NCBI RefSeq assembly: GCF_024295805.1
Contig: NZ_JANCLX010000008.1
Span: forward strand, 260,769-324,768
DNA: 64,000 bases
Direction of reading: 5' to 3'
Source of the DNA: Streptomyces cucumeris
Lineage (GTDB): Bacteria; Actinomycetota; Actinomycetes; Streptomycetales; Streptomycetaceae
In this document: positions 16,627 to 24,545 of the stretch, piece after piece
Layout: the number at the start of each line of letters is the position of its first letter
Position numbering within the stretch: the stretch's first letter is position 1
Program-made: the position numbers and the translations under genes
Notes under the pieces: model-generated
What the model was told of the DNA's origin: nothing
Databases searched by the model: none
What the model saw: only the letters and a program-made list of their open reading frames with translations

Positions 16627-18012
16627 TCAGCCGCGGGCGGGGACGCAGCGGCCGTCCTCGGTGCGGTAGGTCCACCGCGCACCGTCGCGGACCAGCTCCT
16701 TGACCGCGCGGACGAAGCGGTCCACATGCTCGTCCGGGGTGCCGGCGCCGAAGCTGACCCGGATCGCGTTCAGCGAGCGCTCACCGGGAGCGGCCTCCGG
16801 GGCCCCGCACTCGCCCGGCTCCTCCGGCTCGCTGCCCAGCAGCGTGCGGACCAGCGGATGGGCGCAGAAGAGGCCGTCACGGACGCCGATGCCGTACTCC
16901 GCGGAGAGCGCGGCGGCGAAGTGCGAACTGTTCCAGCCGTCCACCACGAAGGACAGCACGCCCACCCGCGGGGCGTCGTCGCCGAACAGCGAGAGCACCC
17001 GCACCTGGGGCACCTCCGCCAGACCCTCCCGCACCGCGGCGATCAGCTCCCGCTCCCGGGCGACCAGACCGTCGAACCCGGCCTCGGTCAGCGCCCTGCA
17101 GGCGGAGGCGATGGCGTAGACGCCGATGACGTTCGGCGAGCCCGCCTCGTGCCGGGCGGGGGTGGTGTGCCACTCGACGTCCACCCCGCCGTCGTCCCGC
17201 CGGGCGACCTTGCGGCTGGCGCCGCCGCCCGCCAGGTACGGCCGTGCCTCCTGGAGCCAGTCGGCCCGTCCGGCGAGCACCCCGGCGCCGAAGGGCGCGT
17301 ACAGCTTGTGCCCGGAGAAGGCGACCCAGTCGACGTCCTCCGCCGCGATGTCCACCGGGTGGTGCGGGGCGAGCTGGGCGGCGTCGAGGACGATCCGGGC
17401 GCCGTGGGCGTGGGCCGCGGCGGCCAGCTCCCGCACCGGCCACAGCTCACCGGTCACATTGGAGGCGCCCGTCACGCACACCAGCGCGGGGCCCCCGGCC
17501 CGCTCGGCGAGCGCCCGCTCCAGCGTCTCCACGGCCTGCCGCGGGGAGCGCGGCGCGCTGAGGTAGCGCACGCGGATGTCCTCGCGCTGCTCCCACGGCA
17601 GCAGCGAGGCGTGGTGCTCGGTCTCGAAGACGAAGACCTCGGTGCCCGACGGCAGCGCCGCGGCCAGCAGGTTCAGCGAGTCGGTGGTGGAGCGGGTGAA
17701 GACGACCTGGTCGTCCTCGCGGCAGCCGAGGAACGCAGCGACGTCCCGGCGGCTGTTCTCGAACAGATCGGTGGAGAGCTGCGAGAGGTATCCGGCACCG
17801 CGGTGGACGCTGCCGTAGTACGGGGCGTAGGCGGCGACGTCGTCCCACACCCGCTTCAGGGCCGGGGCGCTGGCGGCGTAGTCGAGCGCGGCGTAGGTCA
17901 CCTCACCACCGGTGACCAGCGGCACCCGAACGTCCGCACCCAGCACGGGCAGCGGCGTACAGACATCGGCGGAGGAGGCGTGGGCAACAGGGGCAGCAGG
18001 GCGCACGGACAT
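16627..18012 (-). CDS. Class V aminotransferase, SufS-like (group II cysteine desulfurase fold)
   Basis: 461 residues from ATG 18012 with GGGAG upstream. PLP motifs: TRSTTDSLNLLA, ETEHHASLLPW, VLDAAQLAPHHPVD and the Schiff-base lysine in VAFSGHKLYAPFGAG. A cysteine occurs at GVRDGLFCAHPL, where SufS enzymes carry their persulfide Cys (RxGHHCAQPL), so sulfur transfer from cysteine is plausible. The gene stands alone, not in a suf operon. About 200 bases upstream lies a SAM-IV riboswitch, which ties it to sulfur/methionine status. Alternatives are another aminotransferase or lyase of fold type I; the cysteine and riboswitch favour sulfur chemistry. Confidence 0.85.
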   Translation of the reverse strand: MSVRPAAPVAHASSADVCTPLPVLGADVRVPLVTGGEVTYAALDYAASAPALKRVWDDVAAYAPYYGSVHRGAGYLSQLSTDLFENSRRDVAAFLGCREDDQVVFTRSTTDSLNLLAAALPSGTEVFVFETEHHASLLPWEQREDIRVRYLSAPRSPRQAVETLERALAERAGGPALVCVTGASNVTGELWPVRELAAAAHAHGARIVLDAAQLAPHHPVDIAAEDVDWVAFSGHKLYAPFGAGVLAGRADWLQEARPYLAGGGASRKVARRDDGGVDVEWHTTPARHEAGSPNVIGVYAIASACRALTEAGFDGLVARERELIAAVREGLAEVPQVRVLSLFGDDAPRVGVLSFVVDGWNSSHFAAALSAEYGIGVRDGLFCAHPLVRTLLGSEPEEPGECGAPEAAPGERSLNAIRVSFGAGTPDEHVDRFVRAVKELVRDGARWTYRTEDGRCVPARG

Positions 18013-18193
18013 GGCGAAGTCTCCCGGAGGGTGAAGGCATGAATGCGTCACACGCGGATCCGGCGGCTCACCGCCGGTACGGGCGTGGGGAATCGCTCGA
18101 CACGCGGAGCGGGGCACCGCGCGGAGGGTGGGGGTACGGGCCGTCCGGCCCTAAAGCATTCGCTGCGTCACGGAAGAGCTCCCTCGACCACCA

Positions 18194-18215
18194 GGACCCC
18201 TAGTGCGAGGGGTCC
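18194..18215 (-). terminator. Hairpin after the SAM-IV aptamer (candidate expression platform)
   Basis: On the minus strand GGACCCC (18215-18209) pairs with GGGGTCC (18200-18194) around an eight-base loop. The 5' arm overlaps the 3' end of the aptamer, so ligand-dependent folding of the aptamer could compete with this hairpin. No U-tract follows; it could act by attenuation or by wider folding of the leader. Confidence 0.5.
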
Positions 18216-18328
18216 GCGCTTGCCGCAGACCTCGCTGCCTGCGGCCTGGTCATCACCCGGGGCACCCCGCCACGGACGGAGGGTTGCCGGACAGCGGGCC
18301 GGGGCCGTAGTCGCTGTCGCTCGTGACC
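18211..18328 (-). ncRNA. SAM-IV riboswitch
   Basis: On the minus strand the element begins GGTCACGAG (from 18328) and its P1 partner TGACC is at 18252-18248. Between them are CCGGCAACCCTCC (core at 18288-18278) and GGTGCCCCGGGTGATGACC, and at the 3' side GGCAAGCGCGG (18224-18214). These blocks, in this order, are the conserved core and 3' pseudoknot strand of SAM-IV RNAs of actinobacteria, recognised from the known aptamer sequence. It binds S-adenosylmethionine and normally lowers expression of sulfur/methionine genes. It leads the SufS-like aminotransferase gene. A -10-like CATACT lies at 18342-18337, so transcription would start almost exactly at the aptamer. Confidence 0.9.
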
Positions 18329-18336
18329 TGGCCAGG

Positions 18337-18342
18337 AGTATG
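18337..18342 (-). promoter_or_regulatory. Candidate -10 element for the riboswitch transcript
   Basis: CATACT on the minus strand, in the context GGTATGGCATACTCC, about eight bases before the 5' end of the SAM-IV aptamer. No clear -35 hexamer was found at the expected distance. Confidence 0.4.
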
Positions 18343-18357
18343 CCATACCGGGAAACG

Positions 18358-18398
18358 GCGCACCGCCCCTGTCCGGCATCCGGGCAGGGGCGGTGCGC
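18358..18398 (-). terminator. Terminator downstream of trpD
   Basis: Perfect 14-bp inverted repeat GCGCACCGCCCCTG (18358-18371) with CAGGGGCGGTGCGC (18385-18398). The 13-base loop contains a further CCGG pairing. It lies 16 bases past the trpD stop at 18414 and isolates trpD from the riboswitch transcript. Confidence 0.82.
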
Positions 18399-18413
18399 AA
18401 CACCGGGCCGCGC

Positions 18414-19487
18414 TCAGGCGTTGCTGGCGCGCACCCATCGCTCCAGGGCGTTCCGTGCCGCGCCCGAGTCGATGGACTCCGCCGCGCGCGACAGTCCGTC
18501 CGCGATCTGCTCGGTGAGCGTCCTGGCGCCCGGCTCGGGGTCCAGCGCGGCCAGCGCCGCCGCCGAGTTGAGCAGCACCGCGTCCCGGATCGGACCGGTC
18601 TCACCCGCCAGCAGCCGGCGCGCCACATCCGCGTTGTACGAGGCGTCCGCGCCGCGCAGGGCCTCCACCGGCACCAGCTCGATCCCGACATCCCGCGGGT
18701 CGAAGGTCTCCTGGCGCACCGTGCCGTTCCGCACCACCCACACCTGGGAGGTCGCGGTCACGGTCAGCTCGTCCAGACCGTCGTCGCCCCGGACGACCAG
18801 CGCGGAGGAGCCGCGGTCGGCCAGCACCCCGGCCACGATGGGCGCCATCCGGGCATCGGCCACACCGGTCGCCTGGGTGCGCACCCGGGCCGGGTTGGTC
18901 AGCGGGCCGAGGATGTTGAAGGTGGTGGCGATGCCCAGTTCGCGGCGGGCGGCCGCGACATGCCGCAGCGACGGGTGGAACTTCACCGCGAAACAGAAGG
19001 TGATCCCGGCTTCCCCGGCCACCTCGACCACCCGCCGCGGGGTCAGTTCGAGATTGACGCCCAGCTTCTCCAGGACATCGGAGGCGCCGCTGGCGGAGGA
19101 GGAGGCGCGGTTGCCGTGCTTGACCACCCGTGCCCCGGTACCGGCCACCACCAGCGCCGACATCGTGGAGATATTGACCGTCTTCGCGCGGTCGCCACCG
19201 GTGCCGACGATGTCGACCGTGTCTCCGGGGACCTCGATCGTCGTGGCGTGCTCGTACATGGTGCGGACGAGTCCGGTCACCTCGTCCACGGTCTCGCCCT
19301 TGGCGCGCAGCGCCACGATGAATCCGGCGATCTGTGCGTCGGTGGCCTCCCCGCGCATGATCCGGTCCATGGCCCAGGCGGTGTCATCGGCGCTGAGGTC
19401 CTGGCCGGCGAGCAGCGAGGTGAGGACATCCGGCCAGGTGCGGGCCGTCGCGGTGCTGTCGCCTCCGGCTGGGGTCACAACGTCCAT
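18414..19487 (-). CDS. trpD: Anthranilate phosphoribosyltransferase
   Basis: 357 residues from ATG 19487. The PRPP-binding and catalytic signature is intact: DIVGTGGDRAKTVNIST, then VKHGNRASSSASGASDVLEKLG, and PLTNPARV further on. It transfers phosphoribose to anthranilate, the second committed step of tryptophan synthesis. It is not beside other trp genes, as is common for Streptomyces trpD copies. The first 10-12 residues before WPDVL are weakly ordered, so the start is reasonable but not certain. Confidence 0.93.
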   Translation of the reverse strand: MDVVTPAGGDSTATARTWPDVLTSLLAGQDLSADDTAWAMDRIMRGEATDAQIAGFIVALRAKGETVDEVTGLVRTMYEHATTIEVPGDTVDIVGTGGDRAKTVNISTMSALVVAGTGARVVKHGNRASSSASGASDVLEKLGVNLELTPRRVVEVAGEAGITFCFAVKFHPSLRHVAAARRELGIATTFNILGPLTNPARVRTQATGVADARMAPIVAGVLADRGSSALVVRGDDGLDELTVTATSQVWVVRNGTVRQETFDPRDVGIELVPVEALRGADASYNADVARRLLAGETGPIRDAVLLNSAAALAALDPEPGARTLTEQIADGLSRAAESIDSGAARNALERWVRASNA

Positions 19488-19635
19488 GGTCCGCTCCTGG
19501 ATCCGTGGGGTGGGCAGGGGAAACGGGGTCCGCGCGGGCGGCGGCGGCCCCGCCATCAGCCTATCGGCGCCACAGCCCCGGATGCCGCGCGCCCGTATGC
19601 CGGACACCGCGCGGGACCACGGGACCGCGCAACGG

Positions 19636-19679
19636 CCAGGGCCCCGGCCGGACCGTGGTGGTCCGGGCCGGGGCCCTGG
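19636..19679 (-). terminator. Strong hairpin terminator after qcrB
   Basis: Inverted repeat of about 18 bp with one bulge: CCAGGGCCCCGGCC-GACC against GGTCC-GGGCCGGGGCCCTGG, loop GTGGTG. It begins about 30 bases past the qcrB stop at 19710 and separates the respiratory operon from trpD. Confidence 0.82.
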
Positions 19680-19709
19680 TCTGTGGCGTCAGCGGTTGAC
19701 CTGCGGGGA

Positions 19710-21347
19710 TCAGTGGTGGCCGTGGCCGCTGGTGATCTCCTGGTACTCCTCGCGGGTCGGCTTCGGGATCTGAGCCTGCTCGCCGTAGTAGCTCTTGGAG
19801 AGCTTCGCGCGGAGCTTCTGCGAACCCTTTATCTTCCGCGCGACCCCGTTCTCGTCGACCTCCGGGCCGACCTCGTAGGGCTTCGGCTGCTCGTGCTGGG
19901 TCAGCGTGTGCAGCTGCTCCTGCGAGAGCGGCTCATGGACCTCGACGAACTCACCGTGCGGCAGCCGCTTGATGATGCCGGTCTCCCGACCGTGCAGCAC
20001 CTTGTCGCGGTCGCGGCGCTGGAGACCGAGGCAGATCCGCCGGGTGGCGATGAACGCCAGCACCGGGCCGAGGAAGAAGCCGATCCGGACGAACCAGGTG
20101 ATCGAGTTGATCGACAGATGGAAGTGGGTGGCCCACAGGTCGTTTCCACCACCGACCAGCATCACGAAGTACGCGGTCAGCCACGCCACACCGAAGGCGG
20201 TGCGGGTCGGTGCGTTGCGCGGACGGTCCAGGATGTGGTGCTCACGCTTGTCGCCGGTGATCCACGACTCGATGAACGGGTAGACACCCATGGCCAGCAG
20301 CACGACCGGGAAGAGCACGATCGGGATGAACACGCCCAGGACGAGCGTGTGGCCCCAGATATTGATCTCCCAGCCGGGCATCACACGGACCAGACCCTCG
20401 GCGAAGCCCATGTACCAGTCCGGCTGGGCACCGGTGGACACCTGGTCCGGCCGGTACGGGCCGATGGTCCAGATCGGGTTGATCGTGGCAATCGCGGAGA
20501 GGACCGCGATCACGGCGAAGACCAGGAAGAAGAAGCCGCCCGCCTTGGCCATGTAGACCGGCAGCAGGGGCATGCCGACCACGTTCTTGTTGGTCTTTCC
20601 GGCCCCGGGGTACTGCGTGTGCTTGTGGTAGAAGACCAGGATCAGGTGCGCCACCAGCAGACCGAGCATGATGCCCGGCAGCAGCAGGACGTGGACCGGG
20701 TAGAGCCGGGCGATCAGGTCGGTGCCCGGGAACTCGCCGCCGTACACGAACATCGTGATGTAGGTGCCGATGACCGGGACCGACAGGAACACACCCTCGA
20801 TGAACCGCAGACCGGTACCGGAGAGCAGGTCGTCGGGGAGCGAGTAGCCGGTGAAGCCGGTCAGCATGCCGAGGAAGAACAGCAGGAAGCCGAACAGCCA
20901 GTTGATCTCACGCGGCTTGCGGAACGCGCCGGTGAAGAACACGCGCATCATGTGCACGAACATCGCGGCGAGGAAGATCAGCGCGGCCCAGTGGTGGATC
21001 TGCCGGATCAGCAGACCGCCGCGCACCTCGAAGCTGATGTCGAGCGTGGAAGCGAACGCCTCCGACATCCGCACACCCTGCATGGGCTCGTACGGGCCGT
21101 GGTAGACGACCTCGCTCATGCTGGGGTGGAAGAACAGCGTCAGATACACACCCGTGAGGATGATGATGATGAAGCTGTAGAGCGCGACCTCACCCAGCAT
21201 GAAGGACCAGTGGTCCGGGAAGATCTTGCGCATATTGGCCTTGGCGAGGCTGTAGATGCCCAGCCGGCTGTCGGCCCAGTCGGCAACGCGCTCGCCCGCG
21301 GGCGCTTTTCCGCGCCGCTGCGCGTCGTTGTCCCGTGCAGTACTCAT
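19710..21347 (-). CDS. qcrB: Cytochrome bc1 complex cytochrome b subunit
   Basis: 545 residues from ATG 21347. N-terminal core of eight or so transmembrane helices with heme-binding histidines (QIHHWAALIFLAAMFVHMMR and VHVLLLPGIMLGLLVAHLILVFYH), and the quinol-site PDWYMGF corresponding to PEWY. Compared with mitochondrial cytochrome b it has a long actinobacterial C-terminal extension ending EITSGHGHH. It oxidises menaquinol within the bc1-aa3 supercomplex. The start overlaps the qcrA stop by four bases (ATGA), giving translational coupling. Confidence 0.97.
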   Translation of the reverse strand: MSTARDNDAQRRGKAPAGERVADWADSRLGIYSLAKANMRKIFPDHWSFMLGEVALYSFIIIILTGVYLTLFFHPSMSEVVYHGPYEPMQGVRMSEAFASTLDISFEVRGGLLIRQIHHWAALIFLAAMFVHMMRVFFTGAFRKPREINWLFGFLLFFLGMLTGFTGYSLPDDLLSGTGLRFIEGVFLSVPVIGTYITMFVYGGEFPGTDLIARLYPVHVLLLPGIMLGLLVAHLILVFYHKHTQYPGAGKTNKNVVGMPLLPVYMAKAGGFFFLVFAVIAVLSAIATINPIWTIGPYRPDQVSTGAQPDWYMGFAEGLVRVMPGWEINIWGHTLVLGVFIPIVLFPVVLLAMGVYPFIESWITGDKREHHILDRPRNAPTRTAFGVAWLTAYFVMLVGGGNDLWATHFHLSINSITWFVRIGFFLGPVLAFIATRRICLGLQRRDRDKVLHGRETGIIKRLPHGEFVEVHEPLSQEQLHTLTQHEQPKPYEVGPEVDENGVARKIKGSQKLRAKLSKSYYGEQAQIPKPTREEYQEITSGHGHH

Positions 21348-22399
21348 CCGCGCTCCCAGAAAGCAGGACCGACGGGCTCCGAGAAGTCGCCCATGGCCTC
21401 GAGGTACCCCTCGTCATTCACCGTGATGCGCAGCTGCGGCAGCGCATGCCCGGCGGGACCGAAGATCACTCGGCCACCGTCGGAGAGGTCGAAGGTCGAC
21501 TGGTGGCAGGGGCACAGGACGTGGTGCGTCTGCTGCTCGTACAGGTTGATCGGGCAACCGACGTGCGTGCAGATCTTCGAGAACGCCACGATGCCGTCGT
21601 GCGACCACTCCAGCTCGCGCTTGTCCTTGATGTTCTCCGGCTGGAGCCGGACCAGCATCAGGGCGGCCTTGGCGATCTCGGTCTGGAAGTCGTGCTGGTC
21701 CTCCTCCAGGCCCTCGGGCAGGGCGGGGGTCAGCGAGCCGACGATGATGTCCTCGGGGCGCAGCGGCTGCATGGTGTTCTGGTTCATCAGCAGCTTGCCC
21801 TTGGCCCACTTGGTGTGCCGCAGCTTGGTGCCGGGCATCGGGCCGAGGTCGCGCAGCAGCACCAGGCCGGAGAGCGGGACCAGCGCCAGGGCGCCGAAGA
21901 GGGTGTTCCGCGCCAGCTTGCGGCGGCCGAACCCGGACTCGGCGGCACCGGCCCGGAAGTCCTCCATGACCTTGGCCTTGACCTCGGGGCTGGCCTCGAT
22001 CGGGTGACGCTCGTCGGCGATCTCCACATCGGACATCAGGGTGCGGGCCCAGTGGACCGCGCCCGCGCCGATACCGAAGAGGGCGACGCCGAGCGTCAGG
22101 CCGAGCGCGAAGTTGAGCGCGCTGATGTGGCCGATCGGGAAGACATAGATGTACTTGTCGACCGGGATCGCCACGTACGCGGCGATGAACGCGATCGTGG
22201 CCACCATCGAGGACGTGAAGAGCAGGGCCACGGTGCGCTCGGAGCGCTGGGCGGCCCGCTCGTCGATGTCCTGCTTGCGGTGCTCGTGGGGCGGCATGCC
22301 CGGGTCGGCGAAGGGGTCCTCGGAGACCTGGACGGCGCCCTCGGCGGACTCCCGCTTCTCGGGCAGCTCGTCTGCTTCTGGAATCTCGTGGCTACTCAT
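21344..22399 (-). CDS. qcrA: Cytochrome bc1 complex Rieske iron-sulfur subunit
   Basis: 351 residues from ATG 22399. The [2Fe-2S] ligands are in ICTHVGCPIN and LCPCHQSTFDLSD, both boxes intact. Unlike one-helix Rieske proteins it has three predicted N-terminal helices (RTVALLFTSSMVATIAFIAA, ISALNFALGLTLGVALFGIG, TLFGALALVPLSGLVLLRDL), the actinobacterial type, with the last preceded by GRRKLARNT, a twin-arginine-like stretch. It overlaps qcrC by four bases upstream and qcrB by four downstream. Confidence 0.97.
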   Translation of the reverse strand: MSSHEIPEADELPEKRESAEGAVQVSEDPFADPGMPPHEHRKQDIDERAAQRSERTVALLFTSSMVATIAFIAAYVAIPVDKYIYVFPIGHISALNFALGLTLGVALFGIGAGAVHWARTLMSDVEIADERHPIEASPEVKAKVMEDFRAGAAESGFGRRKLARNTLFGALALVPLSGLVLLRDLGPMPGTKLRHTKWAKGKLLMNQNTMQPLRPEDIIVGSLTPALPEGLEEDQHDFQTEIAKAALMLVRLQPENIKDKRELEWSHDGIVAFSKICTHVGCPINLYEQQTHHVLCPCHQSTFDLSDGGRVIFGPAGHALPQLRITVNDEGYLEAMGDFSEPVGPAFWERG

Positions 22400-23205
22400 G
22401 ACTTCTTGGCCTTTGCGGTCCGGGCGGCGACCCAGATGGTGAGGACGATCAGGGCGCCCATGCCGAAGACCCAGGCGAACAGGCCCTCACTGACCGGGCC
22501 GAGCCCGCCGAGCTCAAGGCCACCGGGGGTCTTGGACTTGTCGCTGTTGACCGTGTCCAGGTACGCGATGATGTCCTGCTTGTTCTTCTCCGGCAGCGTG
22601 GTGTCGGGGAAGGACGGCATGTTCTGCGGGCCGGTCTGCATGGCCTCGTAGAGGTGCTTCGGACTCACATCGTCGAGGGCGGGCGCGTACTTGCCGTTGG
22701 TGAGGGCACCGCCCTTGCCGGCGAAGTTGTGGCACTGCGCGCAGTTGGTGCGGAAGAGCTCTCCGCCCTTCGCGACGTCCGCGCCCTCGATGTCGTACTG
22801 GCTCTTGGTGGGCGTCGACGGACCGGCGCCGAGCGAGGCGATGTACGCGGAGAGCTGCTCGATCTCGGCGTCCGTGTACACCTTCTTCTTCTTCGGCATC
22901 TGGGCGCCCGGCTGCTGGGCGGGCATCCGGCCGGTACCGACCTGGAAGTCGACCGCGGCGGACCCGACGCCGACCAGGCTCGGGCCGTCGGAGGACCCCT
23001 GACCGCCCGTGCCGTGGCAGCTGGCGCAGCCGACGGCGTAGAGCTTCTTACCCTCCTCGATGGCGAGGGACTGGGCGGAGCTGTCATCGGCCTTCGCCTC
23101 GCTCGGCGAAAACGCGGCGTACAGCCCCCCAGTGACCGCCAGCGCGAAGAGTAGGACGACGAGCGCAGCCAGCGGATGGCGCCGTCGTGCGGAGAGCTTT
23201 TTCAC
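22396..23205 (-). CDS. qcrC: Diheme cytochrome c subunit of the bc1 complex
   Basis: 269 residues from ATG 23205. An N-terminal membrane segment (PLAALVVLLFALAVTGGLYA), two c-type heme motifs CASCH and CAQCH about 110 residues apart with their Met ligand regions (GRMPAQQP and QNMPSFP), and a C-terminal anchor helix. The fused diheme cytochrome replaces a soluble cytochrome c and passes electrons straight to the CuA site of CtaC. It is 72 bases downstream of ctaE and probably in the same operon. Confidence 0.97.
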   Translation of the reverse strand: MKKLSARRRHPLAALVVLLFALAVTGGLYAAFSPSEAKADDSSAQSLAIEEGKKLYAVGCASCHGTGGQGSSDGPSLVGVGSAAVDFQVGTGRMPAQQPGAQMPKKKKVYTDAEIEQLSAYIASLGAGPSTPTKSQYDIEGADVAKGGELFRTNCAQCHNFAGKGGALTNGKYAPALDDVSPKHLYEAMQTGPQNMPSFPDTTLPEKNKQDIIAYLDTVNSDKSKTPGGLELGGLGPVSEGLFAWVFGMGALIVLTIWVAARTAKAKKS

Positions 23206-23277
23206 GGATTACCCCGGTGTCAGGATCTTCTGCGTCGATGCGTTTAAGGACGTGGTTCCGCCGGTGCGGAGACCGGC

Positions 23278-23898
23278 TTACTTGATCATGTAGATCGTGG
23301 CGAAGAGGCCGATCCAGACGACATCGACGAAGTGCCAGTAGTAGGACACGACGATGGCTGCCGTCGCCTGCTGGTGGGTGAACCTCTTGGCCGCGTACGT
23401 CCTGCCCAGGACCAGCAGGAAGGCGATGAGACCGCCTGTCACGTGCATGCCGTGGAAGCCGGTGGTCAGGTAGAACACCGAGCCGTACGGGTCGGACGAG
23501 AGCGAGAGCCCCTCGTGCTTGACCAGCTCGGTGTACTCGAAGATCTGACCGCCGATGAAGATCGCGCCCATGATGAAGGTGATCACGAACCAGGTGCGCA
23601 GCTTCTTCACGTCGCCACGCTCGGCAGCGAAGACACCGAGCTGGCAGGTGAGGGAGGAGAGCACCAGGATCGTGGTGTTCGTCGCGGAGAACGGGAAGTT
23701 CAGCGCGGACGCCATTTCCTTCCAGTGCTCGGCTCCGGTCACCGATCGCAGGGTGAAGTACATCGCGAAGAGGGCCGCGAAGAACATCAGCTCGGAACTC
23801 AGCCAGATGATGGTTCCGACGCTGGTGAGGTTCGGCCGGTTGACCGACGGGTGCGCGTGCCCGGTATCTGTTGCTGTTGCTGTCGCCACGACCGACAT
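23278..23898 (-). CDS. ctaE: Cytochrome c oxidase subunit III
   Basis: 206 residues from ATG 23898, with five predicted helices; signature segments include LSSELMFFAALFAMYFTLR and GFHGMHVTGGLIAFLLVLGR and the final SYYWHFVDVVWIGLFATIYMIK. It is part of the aa3 oxidase and is the first gene of ctaE-qcrC-qcrA-qcrB. The start codon sits inside a 21-bp perfect palindrome, with no obvious Shine-Dalgarno at normal spacing; see the separate site entry. Confidence 0.96.
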   Translation of the reverse strand: MSVVATATATDTGHAHPSVNRPNLTSVGTIIWLSSELMFFAALFAMYFTLRSVTGAEHWKEMASALNFPFSATNTTILVLSSLTCQLGVFAAERGDVKKLRTWFVITFIMGAIFIGGQIFEYTELVKHEGLSLSSDPYGSVFYLTTGFHGMHVTGGLIAFLLVLGRTYAAKRFTHQQATAAIVVSYYWHFVDVVWIGLFATIYMIK

Positions 23899-23909
23899 TA
23901 TGTCGGTCG
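23889..23909. promoter_or_regulatory. 21-bp perfect palindrome over the ctaE start codon
   Basis: CGACCGACAT-T-ATGTCGGTCG. In the mRNA this can fold as a 7-bp stem (CGACCGA/TCGGTCG) whose seven-base loop CATAATG contains the ctaE AUG. It could be a repressor operator or a translation-control hairpin for the ctaE-qcrCAB operon. The closest purine-rich stretch, GGATAAG, is about 15 bases before the AUG. Confidence 0.6.
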
Positions 23910-24097
23910 CTTATCCAGCCCTCACTCCCGGGGGTACCGTTCGGAGTGTCAAGGCCATCGGCCCTGCTCGTCGAGGGGCCTCCGGCCGGTCCCCCGAAGG
24001 GGGTAGAGATCCGTACGCCCCCTCCTCCGAGCGGCTGTACCGGAGTAGCATCCGCCTCAGGAGCCCAGCGGATCACTTAGTTCATCCGGAGGACACG

Positions 24098-24499
24098 ATG
24101 CGGCCTACCGCCACGGTGCTGGTCTACAGCGACGACGCGAGCACCCGCGAGCAGGTGCGGCTCGCCACCGGACGGCGGCCCGCGGCCGATGTGCCCCCGG
24201 TGGAGTTCGTGGAGTGCGCGACCCTCCCCGCCGTGCTGACGGCGCTGGAGGAAGGCGGGATCGACGTCTGTGTGCTGGACGGCGAGGCGGTGCCCGCGGG
24301 CGGGATGGGCGTCTGCCGGCAGATCAAGGACGAGATCTTCCGCTGTCCGCCGGTGCTGCTGCTCATCGGCCGCCCGCAGGACGCCTGGCTGGCCACCTGG
24401 AGCCGCGCGGAGGCCGCTGTCACGCATCCGGTGGACCCGGTGGCCCTGGCGGACGCGCTGGCCCGGCTGATCCGCGAGCGGCTGGCCGTGAGCGCCTGA
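24098..24499 (+). CDS. Receiver-like (pseudo-response regulator) domain protein
   Basis: 133 residues from ATG 24098 behind a clear GGAGGACACG. The fold reads as a CheY-like receiver: acidic pair D12-D13 in LVYSDDAS, and D61 in VCVLDGEAV at the phosphoacceptor position. The usual switch Thr/Ser is absent (LLLIGRPQ, I90-G91) and the conserved Lys is replaced by His (VTHPVDP, H110). There is no output domain. Probably it signals by protein contact, perhaps without phosphorylation. It is divergent from ctaE, sharing a 199-bp region with the oxidase promoter. Confidence 0.78.
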   Translation: MRPTATVLVYSDDASTREQVRLATGRRPAADVPPVEFVECATLPAVLTALEEGGIDVCVLDGEAVPAGGMGVCRQIKDEIFRCPPVLLLIGRPQDAWLATWSRAEAAVTHPVDPVALADALARLIRERLAVSA

Positions 24500-24545
24500 C
24501 CTCAGGGGTCTCCTGCGGTCGCGGCGGTCACGGCTGTCGCCACCG

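Noticed and set aside
18393..22007. 1204-codon plus-strand open frame antisense to trpD, qcrB and qcrA
   Set aside because: It is the shadow of high-GC third codon positions in the real genes; composition is His/Arg/Asp-rich and it has no family motifs.
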